This document shows positions 8,686 to 17,613 of a stretch of 63,284 bases of DNA, piece by piece (positions within the stretch are counted from its first letter, which is position 1; every line of letters starts with the position of its first letter). This stretch comes from an uncultured Myxococcales bacterium (GTDB lineage Bacteria > Myxococcota_A > UBA9042). The notes below the pieces were generated by a model. It did no database searches. It saw only the letters and a program-made list of their open reading frames with translations, and was not told the DNA's origin. The stretch lies in NCBI GenBank assembly GCA_903929795.1, contig CAIYWC010000231.1:1-63284 (forward strand). Direction: 5' to 3'. Made by a program: the position numbers and the translations under genes.

Positions 8686-9765
8686 TTACTGTTTGAGCCC
8701 CAGGTTCTCGACGTCGGTCGACTTGCAGCCCGCCGGCGCGTTGATCGGATTGCAGCGCGACGGCGTACCACCCGGAATTTGAAAGGAAAAACCTGGCACG
8801 CGCGACTTTTCCACCGGATAGTCGGTCGACAGCATCTGCGCGCCCGAACTCAGCGCCCGCTGCTGGATCGTCAGGTCGTCGGGATGGTTCAGCACGTCGC
8901 CATCGGCAAAGCTGCGCAGCAAAAATCCTTGCTTGACATAGGCTTGTACGGTCGTCACGTCGTCCGGCGTCGTCACGTCGTCGTATTGTACCGCCGCCGT
9001 GTCCGTCGCGTCCGCCGGGCCGAACACGAACGCCGACCGCCCGGCGTACTGCTCATGGCCTTTCTTGTACCAGGCGCCATGGCCGTTTTCATCCATCAGG
9101 ATCACCACCAGCTTGCCGCGGCTCTCGGCCATCGTCGGCCAGCCGACCGTCGTCACGACCTCGCGCAGGCTCGCGTGCGTCCCGCGTAGGTCGTCGGGCG
9201 TGATCACGCGCGCGCGCGGCCATGCGGCGAGAATTTCCTGGTCAAACTGGTCCCAATAGTCGTCCAGCGGCAGCTTCTCCCCGGGCGTCGGCGAGCCGAC
9301 GAACAGGTCCTTGGGCTCCACGATGACCAGCAGCGCGTGGTGGCACGGATGCGCGTCCGACCAGACCCGCAGCATCGTCAAACATTGCTGAAAATTCCCG
9401 CAGTTGGAGTTCTGGTCCACGCCCGGCAGGTGGTAGACCTGCAGCGGCCCCGGCGGCGTGTCCGGCGGATGGATGTCCAGCTCAAACGACCGGACGCCCT
9501 GCGACTCCAGCTGCACGTCCAGCGGGTCCTCCGCGTAGTTCAGCGCCGGCACGACCGGCTGCGCGACGTGGTAGCTGTTGTGCGTCGCCTTCGCTTGGAT
9601 CTGGTTGAGCCGCAGCGTGCTTTCCATCGTTCCGCACGCAACCGGCGAAACGTCCGCGCTGGCATCGACGCTGTCCGCCGCGACCGCATCGGTGCTATCG
9701 TTCGCCGTCGTCGCGGCATGGCCGCAAGCCAGCAGTCCCGCGCATGTCCACATCCAGGCTCTCAT
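8686..9765 (-). CDS. Calcium-dependent PI-PLC-like phosphodiesterase lipoprotein
   Basis: A 359-residue protein with a short signal peptide and lipobox GLLACG (lipid-modified C14), then an Ala/Asp/Ser-rich linker. From about residue 50 it matches the PI-PLC-C1 type of secreted calcium-dependent phosphatidylinositol phospholipase C: catalytic histidine in KATHNSYH (H62), probable calcium ligands in FELDIH (E95, D97), and a second histidine in VYHLPG (H112). The barrel continues with LLVIVEPKD and LVVILMDENG. Family members cleave phosphoinositides outside the cytoplasm; the substrate here is inferred. The length is normal for the family. It is transcribed towards htpG's small partner gene and divergently from the FGE-fold lipoprotein. 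Confidence 0.8.
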   Translation of the reverse strand: MRAWMWTCAGLLACGHAATTANDSTDAVAADSVDASADVSPVACGTMESTLRLNQIQAKATHNSYHVAQPVVPALNYAEDPLDVQLESQGVRSFELDIHPPDTPPGPLQVYHLPGVDQNSNCGNFQQCLTMLRVWSDAHPCHHALLVIVEPKDLFVGSPTPGEKLPLDDYWDQFDQEILAAWPRARVITPDDLRGTHASLREVVTTVGWPTMAESRGKLVVILMDENGHGAWYKKGHEQYAGRSAFVFGPADATDTAAVQYDDVTTPDDVTTVQAYVKQGFLLRSFADGDVLNHPDDLTIQQRALSSGAQMLSTDYPVEKSRVPGFSFQIPGGTPSRCNPINAPAGCKSTDVENLGLKQ

Positions 9766-9828
9766 CGCGCCTCCCGTTTCGTCATGTGGATGCTACAGAA
9801 CCGTCACTTGCCTGTCATGGAGATTGAT

Positions 9829-10737
9829 GTGCAAACGCTCCATAAACTGCCCTGGCTGCTGCTCCCGCTCGTATTCGCCTGCCAAAAGCCGCCGCCGCCG
9901 CTGCCGCCGCCCGCGCGTCCGGACGTGATCGCGGCGCCGGTCGAGCTCAAGCCGCCGGGTCCGACGCCGGCGCAGGTCGCGCAGCAGGCGGCGACGTCAA
10001 CGCTGACCGGCGGCAAGACCGAGGGCTTTGTTGTGATTCCGCCTGGCAAATTCGTCATGGGTGCGACTGCGGCGGAGGTCGAGCCGGGCACCTGGAACGA
10101 CGCGCCGCAGCACGAAGTGACGCTGACCCGGCCGTTTGAACTGCAGATCGCGGAGACGACGCAGCAGGCGTTCAAGGGCGTCATGGCCGGCAACGTGCCG
10201 CCGCAGCCCAAGGCGTGTCCGGAATGCCCGGTGCTGAACGTGTCCTGGTTTCAGGCGACTGGCTACTGTAACGCCTTGTCTCGCCTAAAGAATATGCCGG
10301 TCTGCTACGAAGGGCAGGGCAAGGACGTGCGGTTTTTGGGCCTGAACTGCGGCGGCTACCGGCTGCCGACCGAGGCGGAGTGGGAATACGCGGCGCGGGC
10401 GGGCACGACGGCCCCGCGCTACGGCGAGACCGCGGAGATTGCCTGGATCGACACGAATTCGCAGCTGCAGCCGCAGCCGATCAAGGGCAAAAAGCCCAAT
10501 GCCTGGGGGCTGTTTGACATGCTCGGCAACGCTCAGGAGTGGGTCCACGACTGGCAGGGCGCGTATCCGGCGGATGCGCTGACGGATCCGCTGGGGCCGG
10601 CGAGCGGCGAAAACCGCGTGTTCCGTGGCGGCGCGTACCGGATGCCAGAGGCGGAGGCGCGCGCGGCGTTTCGCAACGCGTATGGGCCCGGGAATCAGGT
10701 TGAATTTATTGGCTTTCGCTGCGCGCGGACCTTGTGA
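9829..10737 (+). CDS. FGE/sulfatase-modifying-factor-fold lipoprotein, probably non-catalytic
   Basis: A 302-residue protein with a signal peptide MQTLHKLPWLLLPLVFAC giving lipid-modified C18, a Pro-rich linker, and then a formylglycine-generating-enzyme fold: GGYRLPTEAEWEYAARAG, NAWGLFDMLGNAQEWVHDW and the terminal GFRCARTL. The GTG at 9829 is chosen because GGAG lies 6 bases before it; the ATG at 9817 is the alternative. True FGEs carry a redox cysteine pair just after the 'RGGS' strand. Here that region reads FRGGAYRMPEAEARAAFRN and lacks cysteines, so copper-dependent formylglycine formation is unlikely and the fold may serve binding. It is an exported lipoprotein; no sulfatase gene is nearby. 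Confidence 0.8.
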   Translation: MQTLHKLPWLLLPLVFACQKPPPPLPPPARPDVIAAPVELKPPGPTPAQVAQQAATSTLTGGKTEGFVVIPPGKFVMGATAAEVEPGTWNDAPQHEVTLTRPFELQIAETTQQAFKGVMAGNVPPQPKACPECPVLNVSWFQATGYCNALSRLKNMPVCYEGQGKDVRFLGLNCGGYRLPTEAEWEYAARAGTTAPRYGETAEIAWIDTNSQLQPQPIKGKKPNAWGLFDMLGNAQEWVHDWQGAYPADALTDPLGPASGENRVFRGGAYRMPEAEARAAFRNAYGPGNQVEFIGFRCARTL

Positions 10738-10876
10738 CGCGGGTCACCGGGGCAGCGGCGGCTTGTGTGACAATTTGCGGTGGACCGCGGCAAAAACCGC
10801 CGGGACGCGACTACCTTGAGGCCCACCCTCGCGGGCGGGCGAAGCCGCGCGTACACATCCTGACGCCAATCGAACT

Positions 10877-10977
10877 CCAGAATCCTTCAGGCAGAACTGT
10901 TGCATTTCGGACGGGACCGCGAGCGTGCACGTCCGGTGGTACGCCGCAGCTCCATAGGCCGTGTTGCGCGCATTCGG
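10877..10977 (+). repeat. Dispersed ~100-bp intergenic repeat, copy A
   Basis: This copy lies between two convergent genes. Its core TGTTGCATTTCGGACGGGAC (10899-10918) is followed by CGCGAGCGTGCAC, TCCGGTGG and ACGCCGC, all found in the same order in copies B to F. The left part CCAGAATCC and the right tail ending CATTCGG also align with the other copies. It contains no open frame of note. Confidence 0.8.
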
Positions 10978-10986
10978 TCAGCGTGT

Positions 10987-12111
10987 CTACCGCCGATCCC
11001 ACCCCGGATACAGCACGACCTTCTGCTCCGTTCCGGCGGCAATCCTTTGATATCCTTCGCCAATCTTGGACAGCGGCAGCTCGCTGGTCACCAGCCAGGT
11101 CGTGTCCAGCCCCGCGGCGATCAGCTCCAGCATTTTGTCCCACGTCGCAAACATTTCACGGCCTACCACCGCGTGCAGTGTCAGGCCTCGGAAGATGATG
11201 TTCTTGCCAAAATCCTGCAGCGTGACGGCGGAATCTGTCGGCAGACCCAGCAGTACGACGTCGCCGCCGGCGCGGGTGTAGCGGATCGCGTCGTTGATCG
11301 CGTCCGGGTGACCGCTGATCTCCATCGCCACGTCGACGCCGCCGCCGGTGATCGCCAAAATGTGCTCCGCCAACGAGTTCCGGTGCTCATTTTTCACCTG
11401 ATGGGTGATGAGTCGATCGGCAAACCCTGATTTCTTTGCGCGTTCTTCTGCGCTGCGCAGTGCCTTGCCTTTGACATCCGTGACGTGGATTTCGCTGGCG
11501 CCGAGGAACGCGACGACCTCGACGACCATCGCGCCGATCGCGCCGTAGCCCGCGACCAGCACTTTCTTGCCCTTGACCGGCACCTTGCACGCGGTGTGGA
11601 CGGCGTTGCCGAGCGGGTCCAAAAAAGCCGCGAGCTTGACCGGCACGCCGGCCGGCAACCGGATGACATTGCTGGCGCTGACGCAGACGTAGTCGGCGAA
11701 CGAGCCGTCGGTGTCCAGCCCGCGGTAACGCGTTCGCGCGCAGGCGTGCTTCTTGCCGGCCAGGCACGCCGGGCACTTTCCGCAGATTTCGTGCATCTCG
11801 GCGGAGACGAATTCGCCGACGGTGAAGCCGGTCACGTCCGCGCCGGGCTTGTCGACATAGCCACAGAATTCATGGCCTTGCACAAACGGCGGCTTGAGCA
11901 TGGCCTTGAGCGACGCGTCGCCTTTGGCGATGTGGACGTCGGTGCCGCAGATGCCGCACGCGGCGACGGCGATGCGGACCTCGTTGGCCTTGGGCTCGGG
12001 CACGGGGACGTTGGTGCGGTACTCCCAGCGGCCGAATTCCGGGACGACGACCGCGTTCATGGTGGCGGGCGGCGTGTGGCCGGGGACGATGGGCGTGGTG
12101 GCGATGGACAT
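10987..12111 (-). CDS. tdh: L-threonine 3-dehydrogenase
   Basis: A 374-residue zinc-dependent medium-chain dehydrogenase. Catalytic zinc ligands are seen in ACGICGTDVH (C55, H60) and GHE (H80, E81), structural zinc cysteines at C110, C113, C116 and C124, and an NAD-binding Rossmann motif in VAGYGAIGAMV. The C-terminal segment GREMFATWDKMLELIAAGLD is characteristic of threonine dehydrogenase rather than generic alcohol dehydrogenases. It would oxidise L-threonine to 2-amino-3-ketobutyrate, which usually goes to glycine through a CoA ligase; that ligase is not in the window. AGGAG lies 6 bases before the ATG at 12111. The first 17 residues are an extra N-terminal extension compared with E. coli Tdh. 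A related polyol dehydrogenase remains possible. Confidence 0.85.
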   Translation of the reverse strand: MSIATTPIVPGHTPPATMNAVVVPEFGRWEYRTNVPVPEPKANEVRIAVAACGICGTDVHIAKGDASLKAMLKPPFVQGHEFCGYVDKPGADVTGFTVGEFVSAEMHEICGKCPACLAGKKHACARTRYRGLDTDGSFADYVCVSASNVIRLPAGVPVKLAAFLDPLGNAVHTACKVPVKGKKVLVAGYGAIGAMVVEVVAFLGASEIHVTDVKGKALRSAEERAKKSGFADRLITHQVKNEHRNSLAEHILAITGGGVDVAMEISGHPDAINDAIRYTRAGGDVVLLGLPTDSAVTLQDFGKNIIFRGLTLHAVVGREMFATWDKMLELIAAGLDTTWLVTSELPLSKIGEGYQRIAAGTEQKVVLYPGWDRR

Positions 12112-12250
12112 GGCGGCTCCTGCGGCGATGCGCGCGCGGACAGTGAAGCACGAACGGCCGGCGGCTGGAAGGGGAACGGCGCGGTTGACGCGCACGACCG
12201 GGCGCTGTAGCAAGCGGCGTGGAGGCGCGAATGCAGGTCACACACAGTGG

Positions 12251-12352
12251 CCAAAGTTCGCGATCAAGCCTCCGTCATCCGCGGCGTGCCTCCACAGGAG
12301 CACGCTCGCGGTCCAGTCCGAGATGCAACCGGTCTAACCTTCGAGAGTTTGG
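12251..12352 (-). repeat. Dispersed ~100-bp intergenic repeat, copy B
   Basis: Located between the divergent threonine dehydrogenase and alpha/beta hydrolase genes. Read on the minus strand it contains GTTGCATCTCGGACTGGACC, then CGCGAGCGTGC, ACGCCGCGG and the tail TTGATCGCGAACTTTGG, the last nearly identical to copy D. The ends CCAAACTCTCG and (reverse complement) CCAAAGTTCGCG form an imperfect inverted repeat. Confidence 0.8.
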
Positions 12353-12370
12353 TCTCGCACAGAGGCGATC

Positions 12371-13255
12371 ATGGAGAGCGAGCGGCAGGTGACGACGCCG
12401 GATGGCTGGGTGCTGCGCGCGCACGACGTGCAGCCCGATGGGCCGGCCAGCGCGCTGGTGGTGGCCGGGCACGCGATGATGGTGGACAGTCGGACGCTGT
12501 GGCGACCGGATCGGCCGAGCCTCGTGGGCACGCTCGTGCGTGCGGGCATGCGCGTGCTGGTGCCAGACCTGCGCGGGCATGGGATGAGCGGGCCTCGGGC
12601 GGAGCAGGGCGGAAATTGGACGTATGATCAGCTGGTTGCGGACACGGAGGTCTGGTTTGCCCTGGCGACCGAGCTGGCCGATGGGCTGCCGGTGCTCTGG
12701 TTGAGCCACAGTCTTTTTGGCCACACGTCGCTCGCGTGGTTTGGCCAGCACCCGGAGCGGCAGCCGCGGGCGTTCGTTGCGCTGGCGGTGAACGTGTGGA
12801 ACCGGCGGTTTGAGCCGAACCCCGTGCTTTGGCTGTTCAAATCGGCGATGATGCGCGCGGCGCGGCGGGTCGCGGAGCACACGGGACGGCTGCCGGCGCG
12901 GCAGATGCGGATGGGCAACAACGACGAGGCGCTCGACTATTGGCGGGACCTGGCGCGGATGGCGACGGGGCGCTGGACGTCGCGGCTCGGCGTGGACTAC
13001 TACGCCGAGCTGTCGCGCGTAACGGTCCGAATTCTTTGTATTTTCAGCGATGGCGACACGCTGTTCACGCGGCCCGCCGACGGCATCGCCTTTACCGCGC
13101 CGCTGGTCAATCGCCAGGTGCTGACGCTAGGAAAAACCTGTGAGATCAGGGCGCTGGATGGTATCGTGCCGGACCACATGGGCTTGGCGACCGACGTGGG
13201 TGCCGAGCCGCTGTGGCAGCACGTGGCGGCGTGGCTCCTGCACGAGATCGCGTGA
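12371..13255 (+). CDS. Alpha/beta hydrolase
   Basis: A 294-residue cytosolic alpha/beta hydrolase without a signal peptide. The nucleophile elbow is LSHSLFGHTS (S114 expected to be the nucleophile), with an oxyanion region VAGHAMMVDS and the strand VPDLRGHGMSG typical of the fold. FSDGDTLF near residue 232 probably holds the catalytic Asp and PDHMGLA near 276 the catalytic His. It resembles the predicted esterase/lipase group COG4757, whose members are poorly characterised. The ATG at 12371 follows GGCGATC, a weak ribosome binding site, and lies about 20 bases beyond repeat copy B. The substrate is unknown. Confidence 0.8.
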   Translation: MESERQVTTPDGWVLRAHDVQPDGPASALVVAGHAMMVDSRTLWRPDRPSLVGTLVRAGMRVLVPDLRGHGMSGPRAEQGGNWTYDQLVADTEVWFALATELADGLPVLWLSHSLFGHTSLAWFGQHPERQPRAFVALAVNVWNRRFEPNPVLWLFKSAMMRAARRVAEHTGRLPARQMRMGNNDEALDYWRDLARMATGRWTSRLGVDYYAELSRVTVRILCIFSDGDTLFTRPADGIAFTAPLVNRQVLTLGKTCEIRALDGIVPDHMGLATDVGAEPLWQHVAAWLLHEIA

Positions 13256-13331
13256 CGGGCCCGTGAAGGATCGCACCTGACGGCGCGCATCGCGCATCGA
13301 CGCGCACGCCCCGGTGAGCTATCCTGTAGCC

Positions 13332-14474
13332 ATGAACGGTTCGACGCGCACATCGCGGGTTCGCCAAAAAAGCCGCTGGCGCGCATTCTTGCGCTTCGTT
13401 TGCGCCGCCGGCCTGCTTGCCGCGCTGGGCTGTGACACGGACACGCTCGAAGCCGATCCGCGCGATTCCGGTGCCCAGCCGGACGTTCCCGACGCGACGG
13501 GCGGCGAAGTTGCCGCGGAGGACGCCGTGCCGGACAGCGGGCCCGACCTGCCACCGGCCATCCAGTGCAACGTGGCGACGGACTGCGCGTATGGCGGCCC
13601 GTGCCTCGACCTCAGCTGCATTTTTGGCCAATGCGTGGGCACGGCGCACGCGATCGGCAGCGCTTGCAGCGACGGCGACGCCTGCACGTCCGGCGACGCC
13701 TGCACCGCGCTTGGCTTGTGCAAGGGCGCGATCGTGCAATGCAGCGACGGCAACGCCTGTACCGACGACTATTGCGACCAAAAGACCGGCTGCCAGGTCA
13801 TCTTCACGGCGGCTGTGTGCGAGGCCGGCGACGCGTGCGCGACGTGGAAATGCCAGGCCGGTGTCTGCAAAATCGCCAGCCAAACCGCGTGCGACGACGG
13901 CAATCCGTGCACGGCCGACACCTGTGGACCCAGCGGGTGCCAGTACGCGTCCCAGCAAGCCACGCCCTGCGAGGACGGCGACGCGTGCACGACCGGCGGC
14001 ATCTGCCAATTCGGCCTCTGCCAGAGCCAGCCGACCGTATGCGACGACGGCAACGTCTGCACCGCCGACACCTGCGACCACAAGCTGGGTTGCCTCTATG
14101 CCCAGGTCAGCGGCGCGTGCAGCGACGGCGACAACTGCACCCAGGACGACGTGTGCGTGGGCACCTCGTGTGTCGGCGTGCAAAAAAGCTGCGATGACGG
14201 CGACCCGTGCACGACGGACGCCTGCAACGCGGCGACGGCGGTGTGCGCGCATCAGGCGATCGCGGCCGGCACCGCGTGCGATCCGGGCAGCGTCTGCGTC
14301 TTGGGCGCGACCTGCACGGCACAAGGCTGCGCAGGCACAAAGCTTTCCTGCGATGACGGCGATCCTTGCACGGCTGACAACTGCAGCCCGGCGACGGGCT
14401 GTTTCTCCCAGCCGCTCGCTGACGGCGCGGCGTGTGGTCCCGGCCAAGCCTGCAGCGGCGGCGTCTGCCAGTAG
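13332..14474 (+). CDS. Cysteine-rich CTDC-repeat lipoprotein
   Basis: A 380-residue predicted lipoprotein. The N-terminus is basic with a hydrophobic stretch ending ALGC (C34), followed by an Asp/Pro/Ala-rich linker to about residue 75. The rest is made of repeated units of about 24 residues of the pattern C-DG-x-CT-x-D-x-C-x-x-x-x-GC, for example CSDGNACTDDYCDQKTGC and CDDGNPCTADTC. This is the Dictyostelium-type CTDC repeat, which in bacteria occurs in disulfide-rich surface proteins. No catalytic domain is visible. It probably forms a stiff stalk on the outer membrane. Two other proteins here (47166-50225 and 55132-55518) use the same repeat. The gene ends just before the convergent GMC oxidoreductase gene. 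Confidence 0.8.
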   Translation: MNGSTRTSRVRQKSRWRAFLRFVCAAGLLAALGCDTDTLEADPRDSGAQPDVPDATGGEVAAEDAVPDSGPDLPPAIQCNVATDCAYGGPCLDLSCIFGQCVGTAHAIGSACSDGDACTSGDACTALGLCKGAIVQCSDGNACTDDYCDQKTGCQVIFTAAVCEAGDACATWKCQAGVCKIASQTACDDGNPCTADTCGPSGCQYASQQATPCEDGDACTTGGICQFGLCQSQPTVCDDGNVCTADTCDHKLGCLYAQVSGACSDGDNCTQDDVCVGTSCVGVQKSCDDGDPCTTDACNAATAVCAHQAIAAGTACDPGSVCVLGATCTAQGCAGTKLSCDDGDPCTADNCSPATGCFSQPLADGAACGPGQACSGGVCQ

Positions 14475-14482
14475 ACGCGGCG

Positions 14483-15943
14483 TTACGGCTGCGCGTCCAC
14501 CCAGTATTGCGCGATCACCGTCGCCGCCGCGTGCAGCAAGGACAGCGGCGGCACGCCCGGCGCGCCCGGCAGAGCGGACGCGTCCGCAACGACAAGCCGC
14601 TCCAGACCGCGCACCTGCCCGCGCGCGTCGGTCGGCACGCCGCCAAAGAGCTGACTCGCCACCAGCGCCAGCGCGCCCGGCTGGATGGTGCGGTTCGCCA
14701 GCTCGTGCACCTGCTTCAGTGAGGCAATTTCCTCAGGCCAACCACCGACTTGCAGCCATGCCGCCAAGGCGCCGGCCCGCAACATGCCCTCGGCTGCCAG
14801 GGCGATTCCCGTCGCCATCGCGCGGCGATCCGCCGGCGTCAGCGCAAACTCGACCTGCGGCCGGCGCGAGAACGGGCCCAGCCGCACGCGCCCCGTCGCC
14901 TCCGGACGCAGCCGCACCTGCCACGTGACCACTTGCGCGAGCTGGTCGAGGCGCTCGGTCAGCGTGGCGCCGTAGCCCGGCACCGTCAGCCGTCGCCACG
15001 CGGTGGGCAGGCGAATCGTCTCGATATCCACGCCTTGCACCTGGCCAAGCTGCACGTCCACGCCCTGCGTCGCGCCGACTTCGCTGATGGCCTTGTGCCA
15101 CAGGCCGCTGACCACGACCGTCGGGTGGCAGGTCCAGCCGTCGCCGATGCCCTTGACGCCGTTGCGCAGCAGCAAGCCGGGCGACTGGACGGCGCCCGCG
15201 GCGAGGATGACGGCGACGTTCGCGTGGGCCTGGAAGCGGTAGCCGTTGTCGAAATGGCCGCGCACGCCCACCGCGCGGGTGCCGCGAAAGTCGATGGTCT
15301 CGATCGCGCAGCGGCTATAGATGCGCGCACCCTTTTGCATCGCGAGCGGCAGCAGGGTCACGTTCACGCTGGACTTGCCGGATTTGGGACAGCCGACAAA
15401 GCAGCGGCCGTTTCCTACGCAGCCCGGCGCGCCGCGCCACGTCGCCATCGCCTGTCCGGGCATCGCGCGGGCCAGCGCATCGGCGTCCTCGCCCAGCAGC
15501 GACCGCGGCGTCTTTTGCACCGCGAGCTCCTGGTCCATCCGCTCGCGCGCGGCCTCCAGCTTCTGCCACGGCAGCCGCTCTTGCCAGACGGGATCCCGCG
15601 CCGCCCAGGCTTGCCAGGTCGCCTCGGGCAGGCCGGCATGCACGCTGCCCGAGACAAAGCTCGATCCGCCAACCGTTCGACCTTGCAGCAGAATCAGCGG
15701 ATCGGGTCCGCGCGCCGTCGTCGTTCCGGCATCGCGGTACAGCGCCTGGAGCGCCGCCACGCCATCGCCCGTCGCGGGTTTTGCCGGCGGGCCTTCTTCC
15801 ACGACCACGACGGATCGCCCCGCGGCCGTCAGCCAGCGCGCCATCGTCGCACCCGCAGCTCCAGCACCGACAACGACAAAATCGGCTTCTTCCTGAACGT
15901 GATACTGCGCGCCATCGTGCAGGGCGCCGGCGGTCGGGTTCAC
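14483..15943 (-). CDS. GMC-family FAD-dependent oxidoreductase
   Basis: A 486-residue flavoprotein. The FAD-binding motif FVVVGAGAAGATMARWL (G26-G31) is near the N-terminus, followed by GRTVGGSSFVSG, the cysteine-bearing GCPKSGKSS region, ILAAGAVQSPGLLLRNG, and a C-terminal VADASALPGAPGVPPLSLLHAAATV that matches the closing FAD segment of GMC enzymes such as cholesterol or long-chain alcohol oxidases. The GTG at 15943 is chosen because GGAGG lies 5 bases before it and because it overlaps the TGA of the upstream gene as GTGA; an upstream GTG at 16015 would add 24 residues inside that gene. It oxidises an alcohol or sterol-like substrate by family; the exact substrate is unknown. No signal peptide is present. 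Confidence 0.88.
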   Translation of the reverse strand: MNPTAGALHDGAQYHVQEEADFVVVGAGAAGATMARWLTAAGRSVVVVEEGPPAKPATGDGVAALQALYRDAGTTTARGPDPLILLQGRTVGGSSFVSGSVHAGLPEATWQAWAARDPVWQERLPWQKLEAARERMDQELAVQKTPRSLLGEDADALARAMPGQAMATWRGAPGCVGNGRCFVGCPKSGKSSVNVTLLPLAMQKGARIYSRCAIETIDFRGTRAVGVRGHFDNGYRFQAHANVAVILAAGAVQSPGLLLRNGVKGIGDGWTCHPTVVVSGLWHKAISEVGATQGVDVQLGQVQGVDIETIRLPTAWRRLTVPGYGATLTERLDQLAQVVTWQVRLRPEATGRVRLGPFSRRPQVEFALTPADRRAMATGIALAAEGMLRAGALAAWLQVGGWPEEIASLKQVHELANRTIQPGALALVASQLFGGVPTDARGQVRGLERLVVADASALPGAPGVPPLSLLHAAATVIAQYWVDAQP

Positions 15944-16230
15944 GCCGTCCTCCGCTGGCACGCCAGCAGCGCCGTGCTCCGCGCCAGCGCCAGGCTGTTG
16001 CGCAGCCACGGCCACGGATGGTTGGCCAGCGACAGCACGAGCGCCTGGCGGCGTTTGGCCGGCAGCAGGCGCAGCAGCCGACCGTGGCGCAGCAGCGCGA
16101 ACGCGTCACACGCGGCGACCGTCAGTTCCAGCCGCCACCGCAGGCGCCGCGGCAGCCCGGCGGGCAGGGTGACACCGCCGCCCTTGGCGAACGTCCAGCC
16201 CGGCAAAATCGCGACGAACAGCAGCTCCAC
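15940..16230 (-). CDS. Small partner protein of the GMC oxidoreductase
   Basis: A 96-residue protein starting at a GTG with GGGAGG just upstream. It overlaps the GMC oxidoreductase gene by 4 bases (GTGA), so the two are co-translated. The body (LPRRLRWRLELTVAACDAF, LLRHGRLLRLLPAKRRQALV, and a final helix rich in Leu and Ala) resembles the small helical N-terminal domain that is fused to the oxidoreductase in many long-chain alcohol oxidase-like GMC proteins, or the separate gluconate-dehydrogenase gamma-type subunit. Here the two parts are encoded separately. It probably forms a complex with, or helps membrane attachment of, the flavoprotein. Assignment rests on position and general pattern rather than a diagnostic motif. 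Confidence 0.65.
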   Translation of the reverse strand: MELLFVAILPGWTFAKGGGVTLPAGLPRRLRWRLELTVAACDAFALLRHGRLLRLLPAKRRQALVLSLANHPWPWLRNSLALARSTALLACQRRTA

Positions 16231-16368
16231 GGCACCTCCCAAACGGCGGCGATGCTGGCACACCCGCGGCCCCCGCTGCAACCGCCGACGCGGTTTCACG
16301 CACACGTCACACGCCGCCCCTGTCCGCATGCGCGCGCGGCGCGTACAAAGCCGCTCCGGAGGTGTGCG

Positions 16369-17562
16369 ATGGTTGATCCGACGGTGTTTCCCAAGCGCTT
16401 GATGTTGCTGGGTTCTGGTGAGCTGGGCAAGGAAGTCGTGCTGGCGGCGCAGCGCCTGGGCCAGCACGTGATTGCCGCGGACAGCTACGATGGCGCGCCG
16501 GCGATGCAGGTCGCGGATGAGCGCGTGGTGGTCTCGATGCTGGACGCCGACGCGCTGCGGGCGGCGATCGTTGCTGCGCAACCCGACGTGTTGATTCCGG
16601 AAATTGAGGCAATTGCCACCCACGTGCTGGCTGAGTTCGAGGCCCAGGGCATCCGCGTGAGCCCGACGGCGCGCGCGGCGCAGATCACCATGAACCGCGA
16701 GCTGATCCGCGAGCTTGCCGCGCACGAGCTGGGCCTGCGCACGGCGCCGTACGCCTACGCGACGACCGCGGACGCGCTGCGGACGGCCGCCGACAAGCTG
16801 GGCTATCCGTGCGTGGTGAAGCCGATCATGTCGTCGTCCGGCAAGGGCCAGAGCGTGCTCAAAAGCGCCGCGGATGTGCAGCCGGCGTGGGATTATGCGA
16901 TGGCCGGCGCCCGCGCCAAGAATCAAGTCCGCGTGATCGTGGAGGGTTTCATCGCGTTTGACTTGGAAATCACGCTGCTTACGGTGCGGACGCGCGACGG
17001 CCAGGTGCGGTTTTGCGCGCCGATTGGCCATCGCCAGGAGCGCGGCGACTACCAGGAGTCGTGGATGCCCGCGGCGATGGCGCCCGATGTGCTCCGGACC
17101 GCGCAGGAGATGGCGGATCGCGTGACGGCGGCGCTGTGCCGTGGCGAAAATGGCCCCGGCGCTGGGCTTTTTGGCGTGGAATTCTTTCTGGCGGCGGACG
17201 GCGTGGTGTTCTCGGAAGTCTCGCCTCGGCCGCACGATACGGGGCTTGTGACGCTGATCGGCCAGTCGATCAGCGAGTTCGAGCTGCACCTGCGCGCCGT
17301 GCTGGACCTCCCGATTCCGGAGCTGCGGAGCTACGGTCCGGCGGCATCGGCGGTGATTCTCGCGGACCGGACAGTGGAATCGCCGCGTTACACCGGGCTG
17401 GCGGCGGCGCTGGCGGAGCCCGGGACGGACCTGCGGATTTTCGCCAAGCCGCGCGCGCACAAGCACCGGCGCATGGGCGTGGCGCTGGCGCTGGCGGCGA
17501 CGACCGATGAAGCGCGGGCGAAAGCCAAGCGGGCGGCGGATTGCGTGCGGATTGTCGGGTAG
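16369..17562 (+). CDS. purT: Formate-dependent phosphoribosylglycinamide formyltransferase (GAR transformylase 2)
   Basis: A 397-residue ATP-grasp enzyme. The N-terminal Rossmann-like part starts with RLMLLGSGELGKEVVLAAQR, and the ATP-grasp core includes YPCVVKPIMSSSGKGQS, VIVEGFIAFDLEITLLTVR, APIGHRQERGDYQESWMP and EVSPRPHDTGLVTLI, all hallmarks of PurT. It makes formyl-GAR from GAR, formate and ATP in purine synthesis, in the cytosol. The length is normal for PurT. The ATG at 16369 has CGGAGG about 5 bases upstream. It diverges from the GMC oxidoreductase pair and converges on the Ser/Thr kinase gene. Confidence 0.96.
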   Translation: MVDPTVFPKRLMLLGSGELGKEVVLAAQRLGQHVIAADSYDGAPAMQVADERVVVSMLDADALRAAIVAAQPDVLIPEIEAIATHVLAEFEAQGIRVSPTARAAQITMNRELIRELAAHELGLRTAPYAYATTADALRTAADKLGYPCVVKPIMSSSGKGQSVLKSAADVQPAWDYAMAGARAKNQVRVIVEGFIAFDLEITLLTVRTRDGQVRFCAPIGHRQERGDYQESWMPAAMAPDVLRTAQEMADRVTAALCRGENGPGAGLFGVEFFLAADGVVFSEVSPRPHDTGLVTLIGQSISEFELHLRAVLDLPIPELRSYGPAASAVILADRTVESPRYTGLAAALAEPGTDLRIFAKPRAHKHRRMGVALALAATTDEARAKAKRAADCVRIVG

Positions 17563-17613
17563 CGTCGGTTCGCGTCAGACCTTGAAATAACGGCGTTTTT
17601 TCGTGCGCCACGC

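Noticed and set aside
17590..17606. T-run after purT as a terminator
   Set aside because: The GTTTTTTC run is not preceded by a stable hairpin.
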